Below are positions 8,862-16,953 of a stretch of 64,000 nt of DNA, one piece after another. The stretch is taken from NCBI GenBank assembly GCA_017619815.1, contig JAFZRR010000047.1, positions 23,511-87,510 of the forward strand, read 5' to 3'. Source of the DNA: Bacilli bacterium (GTDB lineage Bacteria > Bacillota_I > Bacilli_A > RFN20 > CAG-826). The notes under the pieces were generated by a model, which saw nothing but the letters and a program-made list of their open reading frames with translations, was not told the origin of the DNA and did no database searches. Within the stretch, counting starts at the first letter, position 1, and every line of letters starts with the position of its first letter. Both the position numbers and the translations under genes were made by a program.

Positions 8862-9652
8862 TGACTAAAGGTTTACTAAAGTGTAATTTAACGACCGTCC
8901 AAAAGATATGTTTTGCCGGTATTTTTATTGCGGTTGTAACCATCCTTCAAAAGGTTTTAGCAATAAACTACATTCCGGTTATTCCATTCTTGAGAATTTC
9001 TCTTGGTGGACCAGCGGTTATTATCTTCTCATCAATCTTCCTTGGTCCTATATATGGTATGTGTATCGGAGCAATTTCTGACATCTTAGGCTATTTCCTT
9101 TTAGATCCAAAAATGATGGGATTTTTACCACAAATTACCGCCATTTATGCATTATTGGGTTTAGTTCCTTATTTCATTTTCTGGCTATTTAAGCTCATCA
9201 AGAAAGACAATATCTTGTTCATTATTGAGGGTGTTTCATTTATTGCTTTGCTTACTGGAATCACAACTTATTTATTCTTGAATAATAACCTTCAATTATA
9301 TGGCAGTACTTATACATTAGCGCTTTGGCAAAAGATCCTAATTCCATCTGTTTTATTAGTCCTTTTAGCGGGTTTATTTGTCTCTTCATTTTTGTTCTCT
9401 CGCAAGTACAAAAAAGAGTCTTTACCAATATCACCAATTTGCATCACTTTCTGTTGTTTCGTTATTGAACTTTTAGTCATGGTTTTATTTGGAACATTTA
9501 TGAAAGGCTGGGCATTTGGTTTTAAGACATATCCAATGATTTTGATATGCCAAATTATCGTTTTATTTATCAACATTCCACTCAATACGTGGTTATTAAT
9601 TTTACTTTTAAGAGTAACTGGTCGTTTCTATAAACCAGTTGAATCAATATAA
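8861..9652 (+). CDS. folT: ECF transporter S component, folate-type
   Basis: 263-residue integral membrane protein with six or more hydrophobic helices. The segment LRISLGGPAVIIFSSIFLGP with following GMCIGAISDILG is typical of FolT-like substrate-binding (S) components of energy-coupling factor importers. The assignment to folate rests on this similarity plus its stop-start overlap with folC. It would need the shared EcfA/EcfA'/EcfT module, which is not in this window. At 263 residues it is longer than the usual ~180, with extra hydrophobic segments in the middle. Confidence 0.8.
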   Translation: MTKGLLKCNLTTVQKICFAGIFIAVVTILQKVLAINYIPVIPFLRISLGGPAVIIFSSIFLGPIYGMCIGAISDILGYFLLDPKMMGFLPQITAIYALLGLVPYFIFWLFKLIKKDNILFIIEGVSFIALLTGITTYLFLNNNLQLYGSTYTLALWQKILIPSVLLVLLAGLFVSSFLFSRKYKKESLPISPICITFCCFVIELLVMVLFGTFMKGWAFGFKTYPMILICQIIVLFINIPLNTWLLILLLRVTGRFYKPVESI

Positions 9653-9664
9653 TGAGGTTAGTAT

Positions 9665-9865
9665 ATGGCGGAAAGAGAAAAGAAAGAATTTATTGAACAC
9701 AAGAATCCCGAATTAGAAGAAGTTAAGGATAACGAACCAGTTCAGGACCATTACTCATTTCCTTGGAAAGGATTTGTGATTGTTTTTGGTGTTCTTATTA
9801 CTCTAATCGTTGTTTGTGTTATTGTCATTCTTTGCAATGGAGGTTTTAATCAATGGTCAAAATAG
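9665..9865 (+). CDS. small single-pass membrane protein, unknown
   Basis: 66 residues: an acidic, highly charged N-terminal half (about 1-32), one strong membrane helix (about 36-58, FVIVFGVLITLIVVCVIVIL) and a short tail. A GAGG site precedes the ATG. Its last 13 bases overlap the start of the following LRR-like surface protein, which suggests translational coupling and joint function. I recognise no family. Confidence 0.65.
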   Translation: MAEREKKEFIEHKNPELEEVKDNEPVQDHYSFPWKGFVIVFGVLITLIVVCVIVILCNGGFNQWSK

Positions 9866-10584
9866 CAGCATTACCATTGCTATTCCTTACCTCAATCTTT
9901 GGTTTATCCACAAACGTATCCAAAGATGACTTTAAAGCAGCTTTAAATGTTACCTCTAATGAAAGAGGCAATTACACTTTAGTGTCTATCGATGATTCTT
10001 CTTTAGAAGATGAACCTCGTATTTATAGATATGATGACCAACTTATCGATGAAATCGCAGATAACGCATTCTCGGGTATATCTTTCACATCCGTAGCGAT
10101 ATCTAATTGTGTAACCCTCATAGGCACAAACGCCTTCGCAGGACAAACATCACTAACTACATGCAATTTCACTGGTTCTGAAGAAGAGTGGAATTCCTTA
10201 AACGTTACTTACGTGTTTAATCGTGTCAATTATTACGCAATCGATGAAGGGTTCATCAATTACTGGGTCAAAGAAGTAAGACCAACCGCGGATACTAATA
10301 TTTGTGAAATCACAAAAGACCAATACAATTACATTCGTGAATTATATTCAGACTTATCCGCTGAAGATAAAGCTGTTGTGGACGTTTATGAAGATTTAGC
10401 GGGTTCTACTATTAAAGACTCGATAAAAGAATTAAATCGTCACTTTGCCTCGCCAGAAGGGGCTAAAAGAAGTGAAGAATGGAATCAAACAGGTGCTATT
10501 ACATTGATTCTTATCATTGCTGTTATTGGTATGACATCAATCACCATCTTCTACTTGCTCAAAACCAAGCAGATTATCAAATAG
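9853..10584 (+). CDS. surface protein with BspA-like (LRR_5) repeat and C-terminal anchor
   Basis: 243 residues. A hydrophobic N-terminus (MVKIAALPLLFLTSIFGLS) looks like a signal sequence. Residues ~70-115 hold two short units, NAFSGISFTSVAI and NAFAGQTSLTTCNFTG, followed by SEEEWNSL, the pattern of BspA-type leucine-rich repeats found on surface proteins of host-associated bacteria. A C-terminal membrane helix (about 215-236) with a lysine-rich tail should anchor it, leaving most of the protein outside. Its start lies inside the end of the preceding small membrane protein. The binding partner is unknown. Confidence 0.65.
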   Translation: MVKIAALPLLFLTSIFGLSTNVSKDDFKAALNVTSNERGNYTLVSIDDSSLEDEPRIYRYDDQLIDEIADNAFSGISFTSVAISNCVTLIGTNAFAGQTSLTTCNFTGSEEEWNSLNVTYVFNRVNYYAIDEGFINYWVKEVRPTADTNICEITKDQYNYIRELYSDLSAEDKAVVDVYEDLAGSTIKDSIKELNRHFASPEGAKRSEEWNQTGAITLILIIAVIGMTSITIFYLLKTKQIIK

Positions 10585-10587
10585 CGT

Positions 10588-10646
10588 GAGCGCAAAAAAT
10601 ATTTTATGTACGCGCTCTTTACAACTAGAAAGTGTAGTGATAAATT
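10588..10646 (+). promoter_or_regulatory. stem-loop and candidate promoter before rpmG
   Basis: Arms GAGCGC (10588-10593) and GCGCTC (10612-10617) could terminate the preceding unit weakly, though the T-run is short. Immediately after is TTTACA (10618-10623), a 17-base gap and TAAATT (10641-10646), a plausible promoter for rpmG-secE-nusG. Confidence 0.4.
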
Positions 10647-10683
10647 ATTAAAGCAAACTTAAGATACTGAGGAGGGCAAATAG

Positions 10684-10830
10684 ATGAGAGAAAAAGTTCT
10701 TTTGATTTGCGAGGAATGTCTCTCTCGTAATTACCAAACGACGATTACCAAAGATCGTACCAAAACCTTAGAAATCAAAAAGTATTGTCCAAAATGTGGT
10801 AAGCATACGCTCCACAAGATTAGCAAATAA
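10684..10830 (+). CDS. rpmG: 50S ribosomal protein L33, zinc-binding form
   Basis: A 48-residue gene. The product starts [12 protein letters not shown] and has two C-x2-C pairs (C9/C12 and C36/C39), marking the zinc-containing (C+) L33. Its place directly before secE and nusG is the usual one in Bacillota. A GAGGAGG site lies just upstream. Confidence 0.93.
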   Translation: MREKVLLICEECLSRNYQTTITKDRTKTLEIKKYCPKCGKHTLHKISK

Positions 10831-10841
10831 GGAGGAGTCCT

Positions 10842-11042
10842 ATGGGAGTCAAGAGTTACGCCAAAGGTGTAGTAAAAGAAGGCAAACGTGTTCGTTGGCC
10901 TAAGAGGGATGTTCTTATTCCATCCATTATCGTTGTCATAGTCATCGCTGCAGTCGCAGGATTACTTTTATTCGCGGAAGATGCCGCAGGTGCGAGACTT
11001 ATCTCCATCCTTAAAGATGCATTTAAGAGCATGGGTGCTTAG
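10842..11042 (+). CDS. secE: preprotein translocase subunit SecE
   Basis: 66-residue single-span SecE of the SecYEG channel. The conserved amphipathic helix reads GVVKEGKRVRWPKRD (R/K-W-P motif), followed by one membrane helix (about 27-47). AGGAGG precedes the ATG. Sits between rpmG and nusG, as in most Bacillota. Confidence 0.95.
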   Translation: MGVKSYAKGVVKEGKRVRWPKRDVLIPSIIVVIVIAAVAGLLLFAEDAAGARLISILKDAFKSMGA

Positions 11043-11059
11043 TAGGAGGAAAATAATTT

Positions 11060-11683
11060 ATGGGTGACGAAATTAATCGTTTTACTGATTCGACTACCGA
11101 TCTTAATGATGAAAGTAGTTCTAGTAACAAGCAATTAGGTGAAAAAGCTTGGTACGTTGTTAATACATATTCCACACACGAAAGAAAAGTCGCGGACTAT
11201 TTACAAAAACGTGTTGAATCCATGGGATTACAACAATTAATCTTCCGTATCGTTGTCGCAGAACAAGAAGTTCCTGTGATGGATAGAGAAACTGGTTTAC
11301 CAACCGAAAAGACCAGAATGAAAAACTTATATCCAGGTTATGTCTTCGTGGAAATGATCATGACAGACTATGCTTGGTATGTTGTTAGAAACACTCCAGG
11401 TGTTACCGGCTTCGTCGGATCTTCTGGTAAAGGTACAAAACCATTCCCAATTCCAAGAGAACAAATCGAACCAGTCTTAAAGAGAATGGGCATGGTCGAC
11501 GAATCAATGTACGATCGTTACAAAGAAGGCGATCCAGTCAAAGTTATTCATGGTCCATTTGAAGGAACAGAAGGTAACATTCTTAGTATCAATCGTGAAA
11601 CCGGCGCAGTTGTTGTGGAAACATACTTCTTCGGTAAGAGCACAAACGTCGAAATCGACTTCTCTGAAATCGAAAAGATCTAA
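11060..11683 (+). CDS. nusG: transcription termination/antitermination factor NusG
   Basis: 207 residues. NGN domain from about 27 (KAWYVVNTYSTHERKVADYL) through LYPGYVFVEM and VRNTPGVTGFVG, then a linker and the KOW domain (GDPVKVIHGPFEGTEGNI). It binds RNA polymerase and couples transcription to translation and Rho. An acidic/serine-rich N-terminal extension of about 25 residues precedes the NGN domain, slightly unusual. Good AGGAGG site; last gene of the rpmG-secE-nusG unit, followed by a terminator. Confidence 0.96.
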   Translation: MGDEINRFTDSTTDLNDESSSSNKQLGEKAWYVVNTYSTHERKVADYLQKRVESMGLQQLIFRIVVAEQEVPVMDRETGLPTEKTRMKNLYPGYVFVEMIMTDYAWYVVRNTPGVTGFVGSSGKGTKPFPIPREQIEPVLKRMGMVDESMYDRYKEGDPVKVIHGPFEGTEGNILSINRETGAVVVETYFFGKSTNVEIDFSEIEKI

Positions 11684-11694
11684 CAAAATAAAAA

Positions 11695-11720
11695 GGCCAC
11701 TCGATGAGTGGTCTTTTATT
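11695..11720 (+). terminator. Rho-independent terminator after nusG
   Basis: Stem GGCCACTC/GAGTGGTC with loop GAT, followed by TTTTATT. The AAAA tract on the other side could let it also serve the convergent ktrA gene, which ends at 11733. Confidence 0.85.
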
Positions 11721-11732
11721 ATGTCTTTAAGA

Positions 11733-12413
11733 CTATTTCTTAATTTTCTTTTTACCATTAACTTCTTCACGGAAGTTTTTAATTTCTTTTGTGGTACCCA
11801 CAACGAAGATTGTGTCATCTGGTAATAGTGAGTCATTACCACCAGGAACGAACGACTTATTATTTCTAATAATTAAGACGATAGAGACACCGTAAACTTC
11901 TTTGGAGTTCAATTCCCTTAATGTCACAGGAACAAAGCCAGGATTGATGATAATGGAGATAATGGAGTATTTAGCATCTAATCTATAAAAGTCTTTATAG
12001 TCTTCGTTACCTAATCTATTAGCAAGAGCTTGACCAGCGGCTTTTTGTGGAGTGATAACATCGGTAGCACCGAGTTTTTTCATAATTGGGACATAGTAGT
12101 CATCGTCGACACGAACAATAATTTGTTCAATGCCAAATTCACGCAAAATAACGGTGGTAAGAATGCTGGCTTCCTTATTATCGCCATAGGCGACAATGGC
12201 AGCGTCAACGTCCTGAATTCCTAATTCTTTTAAAGCTTGTTCATTAGTGGAGTCTGCGACGAAAGCAGTGGGAAGCTTTTTAGAGATTTTGTTAATTGCT
12301 TCTTCACTTGTGTCAATCGCGATAACGTCCATACCGTTTTCGATTAATTCATCGACTAATGCACGTCCGAATTGGCCTAAACCAATAACTGCAAATGATT
12401 TTGAACTACCCAT
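11733..12413 (-). CDS. ktrA: potassium uptake regulatory subunit KtrA (RCK domain)
   Basis: 226-residue cytosolic gating ring subunit. The Rossmann nucleotide loop GLGQFGR lies at 11-17, followed by the VIAIDTSEE acidic strand end, then an RCK_C domain in the last ~80 residues (LRELNSKEVYGVSIV...LLPDDTIFVVGTTKEI). It binds ATP/ADP and controls the membrane subunit encoded 12 bases upstream (ktrB). The lysine-rich tail is ordinary. Confidence 0.93.
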   Translation of the reverse strand: MGSSKSFAVIGLGQFGRALVDELIENGMDVIAIDTSEEAINKISKKLPTAFVADSTNEQALKELGIQDVDAAIVAYGDNKEASILTTVILREFGIEQIIVRVDDDYYVPIMKKLGATDVITPQKAAGQALANRLGNEDYKDFYRLDAKYSIISIIINPGFVPVTLRELNSKEVYGVSIVLIIRNNKSFVPGGNDSLLPDDTIFVVGTTKEIKNFREEVNGKKKIKK

Positions 12414-12425
12414 ATTGTTTACTCC

Positions 12426-13859
12426 TTATCCGATGAGGAAGTCCTCTTCAACATATTCATAATGTAATGTTTGTTTCTTGTCCATGTTGGCTTGGAAAAT
12501 TTGTAAGAATGTCATTGGACCTAAACGTCCAAAGAACATTAAAAAGCATAACACAATTTTACTACCAACTGATATATATGGTGTCACGCCTGTGGAAACA
12601 CCTACGGTGCCAAAGGCGCTAAAGATTTCAAAGAAGATAACGGCTTCATTATCCGTTTTTAAACCTAAAGCGGAAACATCTAAATTTCTTTCAAATGAGG
12701 CAATAAAGATGAAACCAATAATAATTGTTCCGATTCCTAAGAACACTAATGACATAGCTTTCACAATCATATTTGAGGAATATGTACGTTTGAATGCGAT
12801 AACGTGTTTTCCTCTGAAATATGAATACATCGCTAATAAGACCATGAAAGCGGTTGTGGTTTTGATACCACCAGCAGTGGATAATGGTGATCCACCGATG
12901 AACATAAGGCCACAGCTAACAACCTTACCAATCAAGGAAACATTATCTTGGTTGTAGGTTGCAAAACCAGCTGTTCTTAAAGTCACGCTCTGGAATAGTG
13001 CTTGGAAGACATCCATGCCACCTTTTGTGAAGATCACATCGGTGAATAAGAATGTAATAAAACCAAAGGCTAATAAGACAGCGGTGGTGCTTAAAACGAT
13101 CTTTGTAAACGCTCTCCATTGTGTATGTTTTTTAAAGGCAAATATATCAATAATAACAAGGAATGAAATACCGCCCATAACAATGAGAAGCATAATGTAG
13201 ATACACATATAGATGTATGCCCATTGAGGCATAGAAACGGCGGCATCTCCTGTACCAATTATGCCGTTTTGTATCAACAATGAAGAACCACCGAATAAGT
13301 CAAAACCAGCGTTGTTAAATGCGGAAACGGCGGTAAATAAACTGACCCAAATGGCTTGTAATGGTTTGTCTGGATAGACCTCAAGAAATACAGGTAAACC
13401 AAGTAATGTACCAGCGATTTCTGAGATGAAAGAAATAAGGATTAATTTACGCACAAATTTGACGACATCAGCAAAGTTTGTGGAGCCGACCATCTGTGAT
13501 AATAAGTATCTATTTCTGAATTGTAATTTGCTAGCGAATAATGTGATAAAGAAGGTTAAGACAGTAACGAATCCAAGACCACCGATTTGAATCATTAATA
13601 AGAGAATCAATTGGCCGAAGAATGTTAATTGGTTACCGATACCTTGAGCGTATGTACAAAGACCAGTCACACAAGTAGCGCTGACTGCGGAGAATAAAGC
13701 ATCCATATAGTTTCCCCAATGTCCATCTTTTTGTGAAAATGGTAGGACAAGAAGGAAGGATCCGATAAAGATAACAACTAAGAAGGAAAGAATGACAAGA
13801 ACGTAAGGGTTCAATTGCCAGAATTTCTTTTTGGTGACTTTTTCAATTAAATTCGCCAT
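12426..13859 (-). CDS. ktrB: potassium uptake membrane subunit KtrB
   Basis: 477-residue Trk/Ktr-type ion channel subunit with four M1-P-M2 repeats; the first pore region reads ATCVTGLC. It takes up K+ coupled to Na+ together with KtrA. The open frame extends 13 codons further to 13898, but ATG at 13859 gives the usual N-terminus (MANLIEKVTKKKFWQLNP), and a good promoter lies directly upstream, so the extension would begin inside the promoter. Operon ktrB-ktrA on the minus strand. Confidence 0.92.
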   Translation of the reverse strand: MANLIEKVTKKKFWQLNPYVLVILSFLVVIFIGSFLLVLPFSQKDGHWGNYMDALFSAVSATCVTGLCTYAQGIGNQLTFFGQLILLLMIQIGGLGFVTVLTFFITLFASKLQFRNRYLLSQMVGSTNFADVVKFVRKLILISFISEIAGTLLGLPVFLEVYPDKPLQAIWVSLFTAVSAFNNAGFDLFGGSSLLIQNGIIGTGDAAVSMPQWAYIYMCIYIMLLIVMGGISFLVIIDIFAFKKHTQWRAFTKIVLSTTAVLLAFGFITFLFTDVIFTKGGMDVFQALFQSVTLRTAGFATYNQDNVSLIGKVVSCGLMFIGGSPLSTAGGIKTTTAFMVLLAMYSYFRGKHVIAFKRTYSSNMIVKAMSLVFLGIGTIIIGFIFIASFERNLDVSALGLKTDNEAVIFFEIFSAFGTVGVSTGVTPYISVGSKIVLCFLMFFGRLGPMTFLQIFQANMDKKQTLHYEYVEEDFLIG

Positions 13860-13869
13860 ACTTCGCCTC

Positions 13870-13898
13870 ATTATACAACGAACAAATACAAAACTCAA
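13870..13898 (-). promoter_or_regulatory. promoter of ktrBA
   Basis: On the minus strand TTGAGT (13898-13893), 17 bases, TATAAT (13875-13870), ten bases before the chosen ATG. The -35 also forms one arm of an inverted repeat, ACTCAA at 13893-13898 with TTGAGT at 13921-13926, which could be an operator. Confidence 0.75.
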
Positions 13899-13979
13899 TA
13901 ATTAGCAAATTATTAATAATTTGAGTAAGTCATTTTGCACGAGTTTATCTTTATCATTTAAACAAAATTAAAAAAATGC

Positions 13980-14009
13980 TTGCGGTCGCATATACATATT
14001 TGATACGAT
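13980..14009 (+). promoter_or_regulatory. candidate promoter of rplKA with TGCG-N2-CGCA palindrome
   Basis: TTGCGG (13980-13985), 18 bases, TACGAT (14004-14009). The -35 lies in the palindrome TGCGGTCGCA (13981-13990) followed by TATAC. The nifJ promoter has the same arrangement. Confidence 0.5.
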
Positions 14010-14064
14010 ATACGAGCATGTTGTTTTCACATACGAGAGAGTGATTACACGCGCTATATAAGTA

Positions 14065-14105
14065 TCGTGGAAGAGTGGCGATTCCACTCAAAAATGTGAC
14101 CACGA
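14065..14105 (+). promoter_or_regulatory. structured leader of the rplK-rplA operon (candidate L1-binding site)
   Basis: An inner hairpin GAGTGG-CGATT-CCACTC (14073-14089) is enclosed by an outer stem TCGTGG (14065-14070) and CCACGA (14100-14105), with an asymmetric internal loop on the 3' side. It ends about 30 bases before the GTG start. Leaders of rplKA operons are commonly bound by L1 for feedback control; that this one is bound by L1 is inference. Confidence 0.6.
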
Positions 14106-14138
14106 CACTGACTAAACCAAAAAAGGAGGAAAAGTCAC

Positions 14139-14552
14139 GTGAGTAAAAAAATCGCAAAAGTCGTGAAGATGGAACTCCCTGGTGGCGAAGCTAAACCAGG
14201 TCCAAAACTTGCCTCTGCCGGTGTTAACATGGCGAAATTCTGCACAGATTTCAACGCCAAGACCGCTGACAGACGTGGTGAAGTTGTCCCAGTTCTTATC
14301 ACAGCTTATGAAGACAAATCTTATGATTTCGTCATCAAGACCTCTCCAGCTGCAGGTCTCATCTTAAAAGCAGCAGGATTACAAAAAGGTAATGCTTTAG
14401 GCCGTAAGACCGTTATCGGAAGCATCACCCGTGATCAACTTCGCCAAATCGCGGAGTACAAATTACCAGACTTAAACAGCAATGACATTGAGGCTGCTAT
14501 GAAAGTCATCGAAGGCACTGCCAATAACATGGGCATCGTGGTTAAAGACTAA
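14139..14552 (+). CDS. rplK: 50S ribosomal protein L11
   Basis: 137 residues, starting GTG ([21 protein letters not shown]). The [15 protein letters not shown] segment and the C-terminal rRNA-binding domain are standard. The GTG start is set by the strong AAAGGAGG site ten bases upstream. First gene of the rplKA operon, under a structured leader. Confidence 0.97.
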   Translation: MSKKIAKVVKMELPGGEAKPGPKLASAGVNMAKFCTDFNAKTADRRGEVVPVLITAYEDKSYDFVIKTSPAAGLILKAAGLQKGNALGRKTVIGSITRDQLRQIAEYKLPDLNSNDIEAAMKVIEGTANNMGIVVKD

Positions 14553-14563
14553 GGAGTATCACT

Positions 14564-15247
14564 ATGAAAAAAGGTAAGAAATACGTTGCCGCTTTTGAAA
14601 AAGTTGATGCTAACAAGCTCTACACCATCGAAGAAGCTGCCAAATTAGTTAAAGAAACATCCACAGTTAAATTTGACGCAACTGTCGACGTCTCCTTCAA
14701 ACTCAATGTCGATCCAAAACAAGCAGACCAACAAGTCAGAGGAACTCTCGTCCTTCCACACGGAAATGGTAAAACCAAAAAGGTCTTAGCCATTACTGAC
14801 AAAGTTGAAGATGCAAAAGCCGCCGGCGCAGATTTCTATGGCGGACAAGAAATGATTGATAAAATCCAACACGAAAACTGGTTCGGTTTCGATGTCATCG
14901 TTGCCACACCAAACATGATGGGTATTATCGGTAAAGTCGCTAGAATCTTAGGTCCTAAAGGCTTAATGCCAAACCCAAAGACTGGTACAGTCACAATGGA
15001 TTTAGCAAAAGCTATCGCGGATATCAAAGCCGGTAAAGTCGAATACAGAACAGATAAAGAAGCAAATATGCACGTCTCTATCGCTAAAGTTTCATTCGAC
15101 GAAAAGAAAATTGCTGAAAACTTAACAGCGTTAGTCGAAGCTGTCTTAAAAGCCAGACCAGCCGCAGTTAAAGGCAATTACATCAAAACAGCTGTCATCC
15201 ACACGACCATGGGTCCAGCCATCAATTTCACATTTAACGGTCGTTAA
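14564..15247 (+). CDS. rplA: 50S ribosomal protein L1
   Basis: 227 residues with the L1 motifs [21 protein letters not shown] and [13 protein letters not shown]. Binds 23S rRNA in the L1 stalk and in many bacteria represses its own operon by binding the rplK leader. Follows rplK by 11 bases with an AAGGAG site. Confidence 0.97.
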   Translation: MKKGKKYVAAFEKVDANKLYTIEEAAKLVKETSTVKFDATVDVSFKLNVDPKQADQQVRGTLVLPHGNGKTKKVLAITDKVEDAKAAGADFYGGQEMIDKIQHENWFGFDVIVATPNMMGIIGKVARILGPKGLMPNPKTGTVTMDLAKAIADIKAGKVEYRTDKEANMHVSIAKVSFDEKKIAENLTALVEAVLKARPAAVKGNYIKTAVIHTTMGPAINFTFNGR

Positions 15248-15260
15248 TTAACAAAGATTT

Positions 15261-15348
15261 CAATATACCTAAGACAGTAACGGGCGAAGTTAGCCTTAAT
15301 CATGTTACCGAGGCGTAGAAACATATTTCTCAAAACTCAAGTATATTG
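15261..15348 (+). promoter_or_regulatory. ribosomal protein L10 leader (autoregulatory RNA)
   Basis: The core AAGACAGTAAC (15271-15281) with GTTACCGAGG (15304-15313) matches the Bacillota L10 leader motif (AAGACAGTAGG...CCTACCGAGG in Bacillus). Stems: GTAAC (15277-15281) with GTTAC (15304-15308), and a closing stem CAATATAC (15261-15268) with GTATATTG (15341-15348). L10-(L12)4 binds such leaders to repress rplJL. No T-run follows, so control here may be at translation rather than by attenuation. Confidence 0.85.
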
Positions 15349-15388
15349 GAGCCTCAAACAAAACAAATTGAAAAGGAGGTCAAGAATA

Positions 15389-15877
15389 ATGAATAAAGAA
15401 GTCTTAGAAGCGAAACAAAGCGTCGTGAAAGAGATCGTCGAAAAAGCTAACAATTCCACAACAATCGTTGTTGCTGAATACCGTGGCTTAACCGTCGCTC
15501 AACTTCAAGAACTCCGTCGTGCCCTCCGCAAGGAAGAAGCAGAACTCTGTGTCTACAAGAATTCCTTAGTGGAAAGAGCAGGCGAAGAATTAGGCTATAA
15601 AGATTGGAATGAAATCCTCTCTGGTCCTAACGCCATCATCTTCTCTAAAGAAGTTAGTAATGGTGCAAAAGTCGTCGCCAAATACGCTAGAAGATTCGGA
15701 GACACCCTTAAAGTCAAAGGTGGCATTGTCGAAGGCAAATATGTCACAGCTGACCAAATGAAGGAAGTTGCAAAACTCCCAGGAAGAGAAGGTCTCTTAT
15801 CAATGTTCTTATCGTGCTTACAAGCACCAATCCGCCAATTTGCTTGCACAGTTAAAGCTGTGGCGGATGCAAAATAA
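15389..15877 (+). CDS. rplJ: 50S ribosomal protein L10
   Basis: 162 residues: MNKEVLEAKQSVVKEIVEK, AEYRGLTVAQLQELRRALR and the C-terminal L12-binding helix. The open frame reaches back to 15302 inside the L10 leader, but the ATG at 15389 has an AAAAGGAGG site and the normal family start. It anchors the L7/L12 stalk and regulates its own message. Confidence 0.96.
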   Translation: MNKEVLEAKQSVVKEIVEKANNSTTIVVAEYRGLTVAQLQELRRALRKEEAELCVYKNSLVERAGEELGYKDWNEILSGPNAIIFSKEVSNGAKVVAKYARRFGDTLKVKGGIVEGKYVTADQMKEVAKLPGREGLLSMFLSCLQAPIRQFACTVKAVADAK

Positions 15878-15899
15878 TGCCAATTAGGAGGAAATGAAT

Positions 15900-16277
15900 A
15901 TGGCAAAGTTAACAAAAGAAGAAATCGTTGCGGCATTAAAAGAAATGTCCGTAATGGAACTTAATGAATTAGTCAAAGCAGTCGAAGAAGAATTCGGCGT
16001 TACAGCCGCTGCTCCAGTCGCTGCCGCTGCTGCACCAGCAGAAGAAGAAGGACCAGCCGCTGGCCCAACAGAAGTCTCTTTATTCTTAAAGAGCGCTGGA
16101 ATGAGCAAAGTCCCAGTTATTAAAGCAATCCAAGCCATCACAGGTTTAGGCTTAATGGAAGCTAAAAAGTTAGTTGACGCAGCTCCAGTTGCAGTCAAAG
16201 AACACATCTCCCCAGTCGAAGCTGAAGAACACAAGAAAGCTCTTGAAGCCGCTGGCGCAGAATGCGAAATTAAATAA
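15900..16277 (+). CDS. rplL: 50S ribosomal protein L7/L12
   Basis: 125 residues: N-terminal dimerisation domain ([25 protein letters not shown]), an Ala/Pro-rich hinge (about 36-53), and the factor-binding C-terminal domain. An ATG six bases upstream (15894) is in frame, but 15900 gives the canonical start and a better distance from AGGAGG. Confidence 0.96.
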   Translation: MAKLTKEEIVAALKEMSVMELNELVKAVEEEFGVTAAAPVAAAAAPAEEEGPAAGPTEVSLFLKSAGMSKVPVIKAIQAITGLGLMEAKKLVDAAPVAVKEHISPVEAEEHKKALEAAGAECEIK

Positions 16278-16323
16278 TTTCCGCACAACTATTAAACTCG
16301 TTATCCAAAATTAGTATATCTAT

Positions 16324-16932
16324 ATGGCCCATTATTTCGATTTAGATCCCTCTCTAGCGTCAAAGGAGAGAAATATTGAATACGTTATCGATGGACGTGT
16401 CATTACTTTAGTAAGTGATAACGGAGTGTTTTCCAAAGACAAGATCGATGAGGGGAGTTTGGCCTTTTTAAAGGTTATTGTTCCCCTCCGACTGTCGGGA
16501 AAAATACTGGATTTAGGATGTGGTTATGGCCCTATCGGCTTAACTATCGCTATAACTAGTCCGACGGCGAGAGTTGATCTCGCTGATATTAATACGCGCG
16601 CTCTTGCATTATGTGAGAAAAACGCGTTCAAACTTGGATTAAGCCAAAGAGTCACGATCCTTCATAGTGACATCTACGAAAGTATTGAAGGAAAATATGA
16701 TTCAATTGTTGTGAATCCTCCTATCCGAGCCGGTAAGATTGTTACCTATGCTATGTACGAAGGAGCGTTTACACACTTAATTGATGGCGGCTCATTATTC
16801 ATTGTGATTCGTAAAAACCAAGGTGCTCCAAGTGCCTCTAAATATATAGAAAGCATATTTGGAAACATCACCCTTCTTAAGAAGGACAAAGGTTATTACA
16901 TCTATCAAGCGAAAAAGATGAGCAGTAAATAA
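16324..16932 (+). CDS. RsmC/YbxB-like 16S rRNA methyltransferase
   Basis: 202-residue class I SAM methyltransferase. Motif I is DLGCGYGPIG (63-72), and the catalytic motif NPPIRAG (131-137) is the N-P-P-[IF]-R-x-G form of RsmC-type guanine-N2 rRNA methyltransferases. The position between rplL and rpoB is that of ybxB in Bacillus. There is no Shine-Dalgarno site; a TAGTAT box (16312-16317) ends six bases before the ATG, so a leaderless transcript may start here inside the ribosomal/RNAP cluster. Confidence 0.85.
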   Translation: MAHYFDLDPSLASKERNIEYVIDGRVITLVSDNGVFSKDKIDEGSLAFLKVIVPLRLSGKILDLGCGYGPIGLTIAITSPTARVDLADINTRALALCEKNAFKLGLSQRVTILHSDIYESIEGKYDSIVVNPPIRAGKIVTYAMYEGAFTHLIDGGSLFIVIRKNQGAPSASKYIESIFGNITLLKKDKGYYIYQAKKMSSK

Positions 16933-16953
16933 TAGATTTAAGGAGCCATTTCA

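Noticed and set aside
15302..15388. N-terminal extension of L10 into its leader
   Set aside because: This region is the L10 leader RNA; the AAAAGGAGG site and family alignment place the start at 15389.
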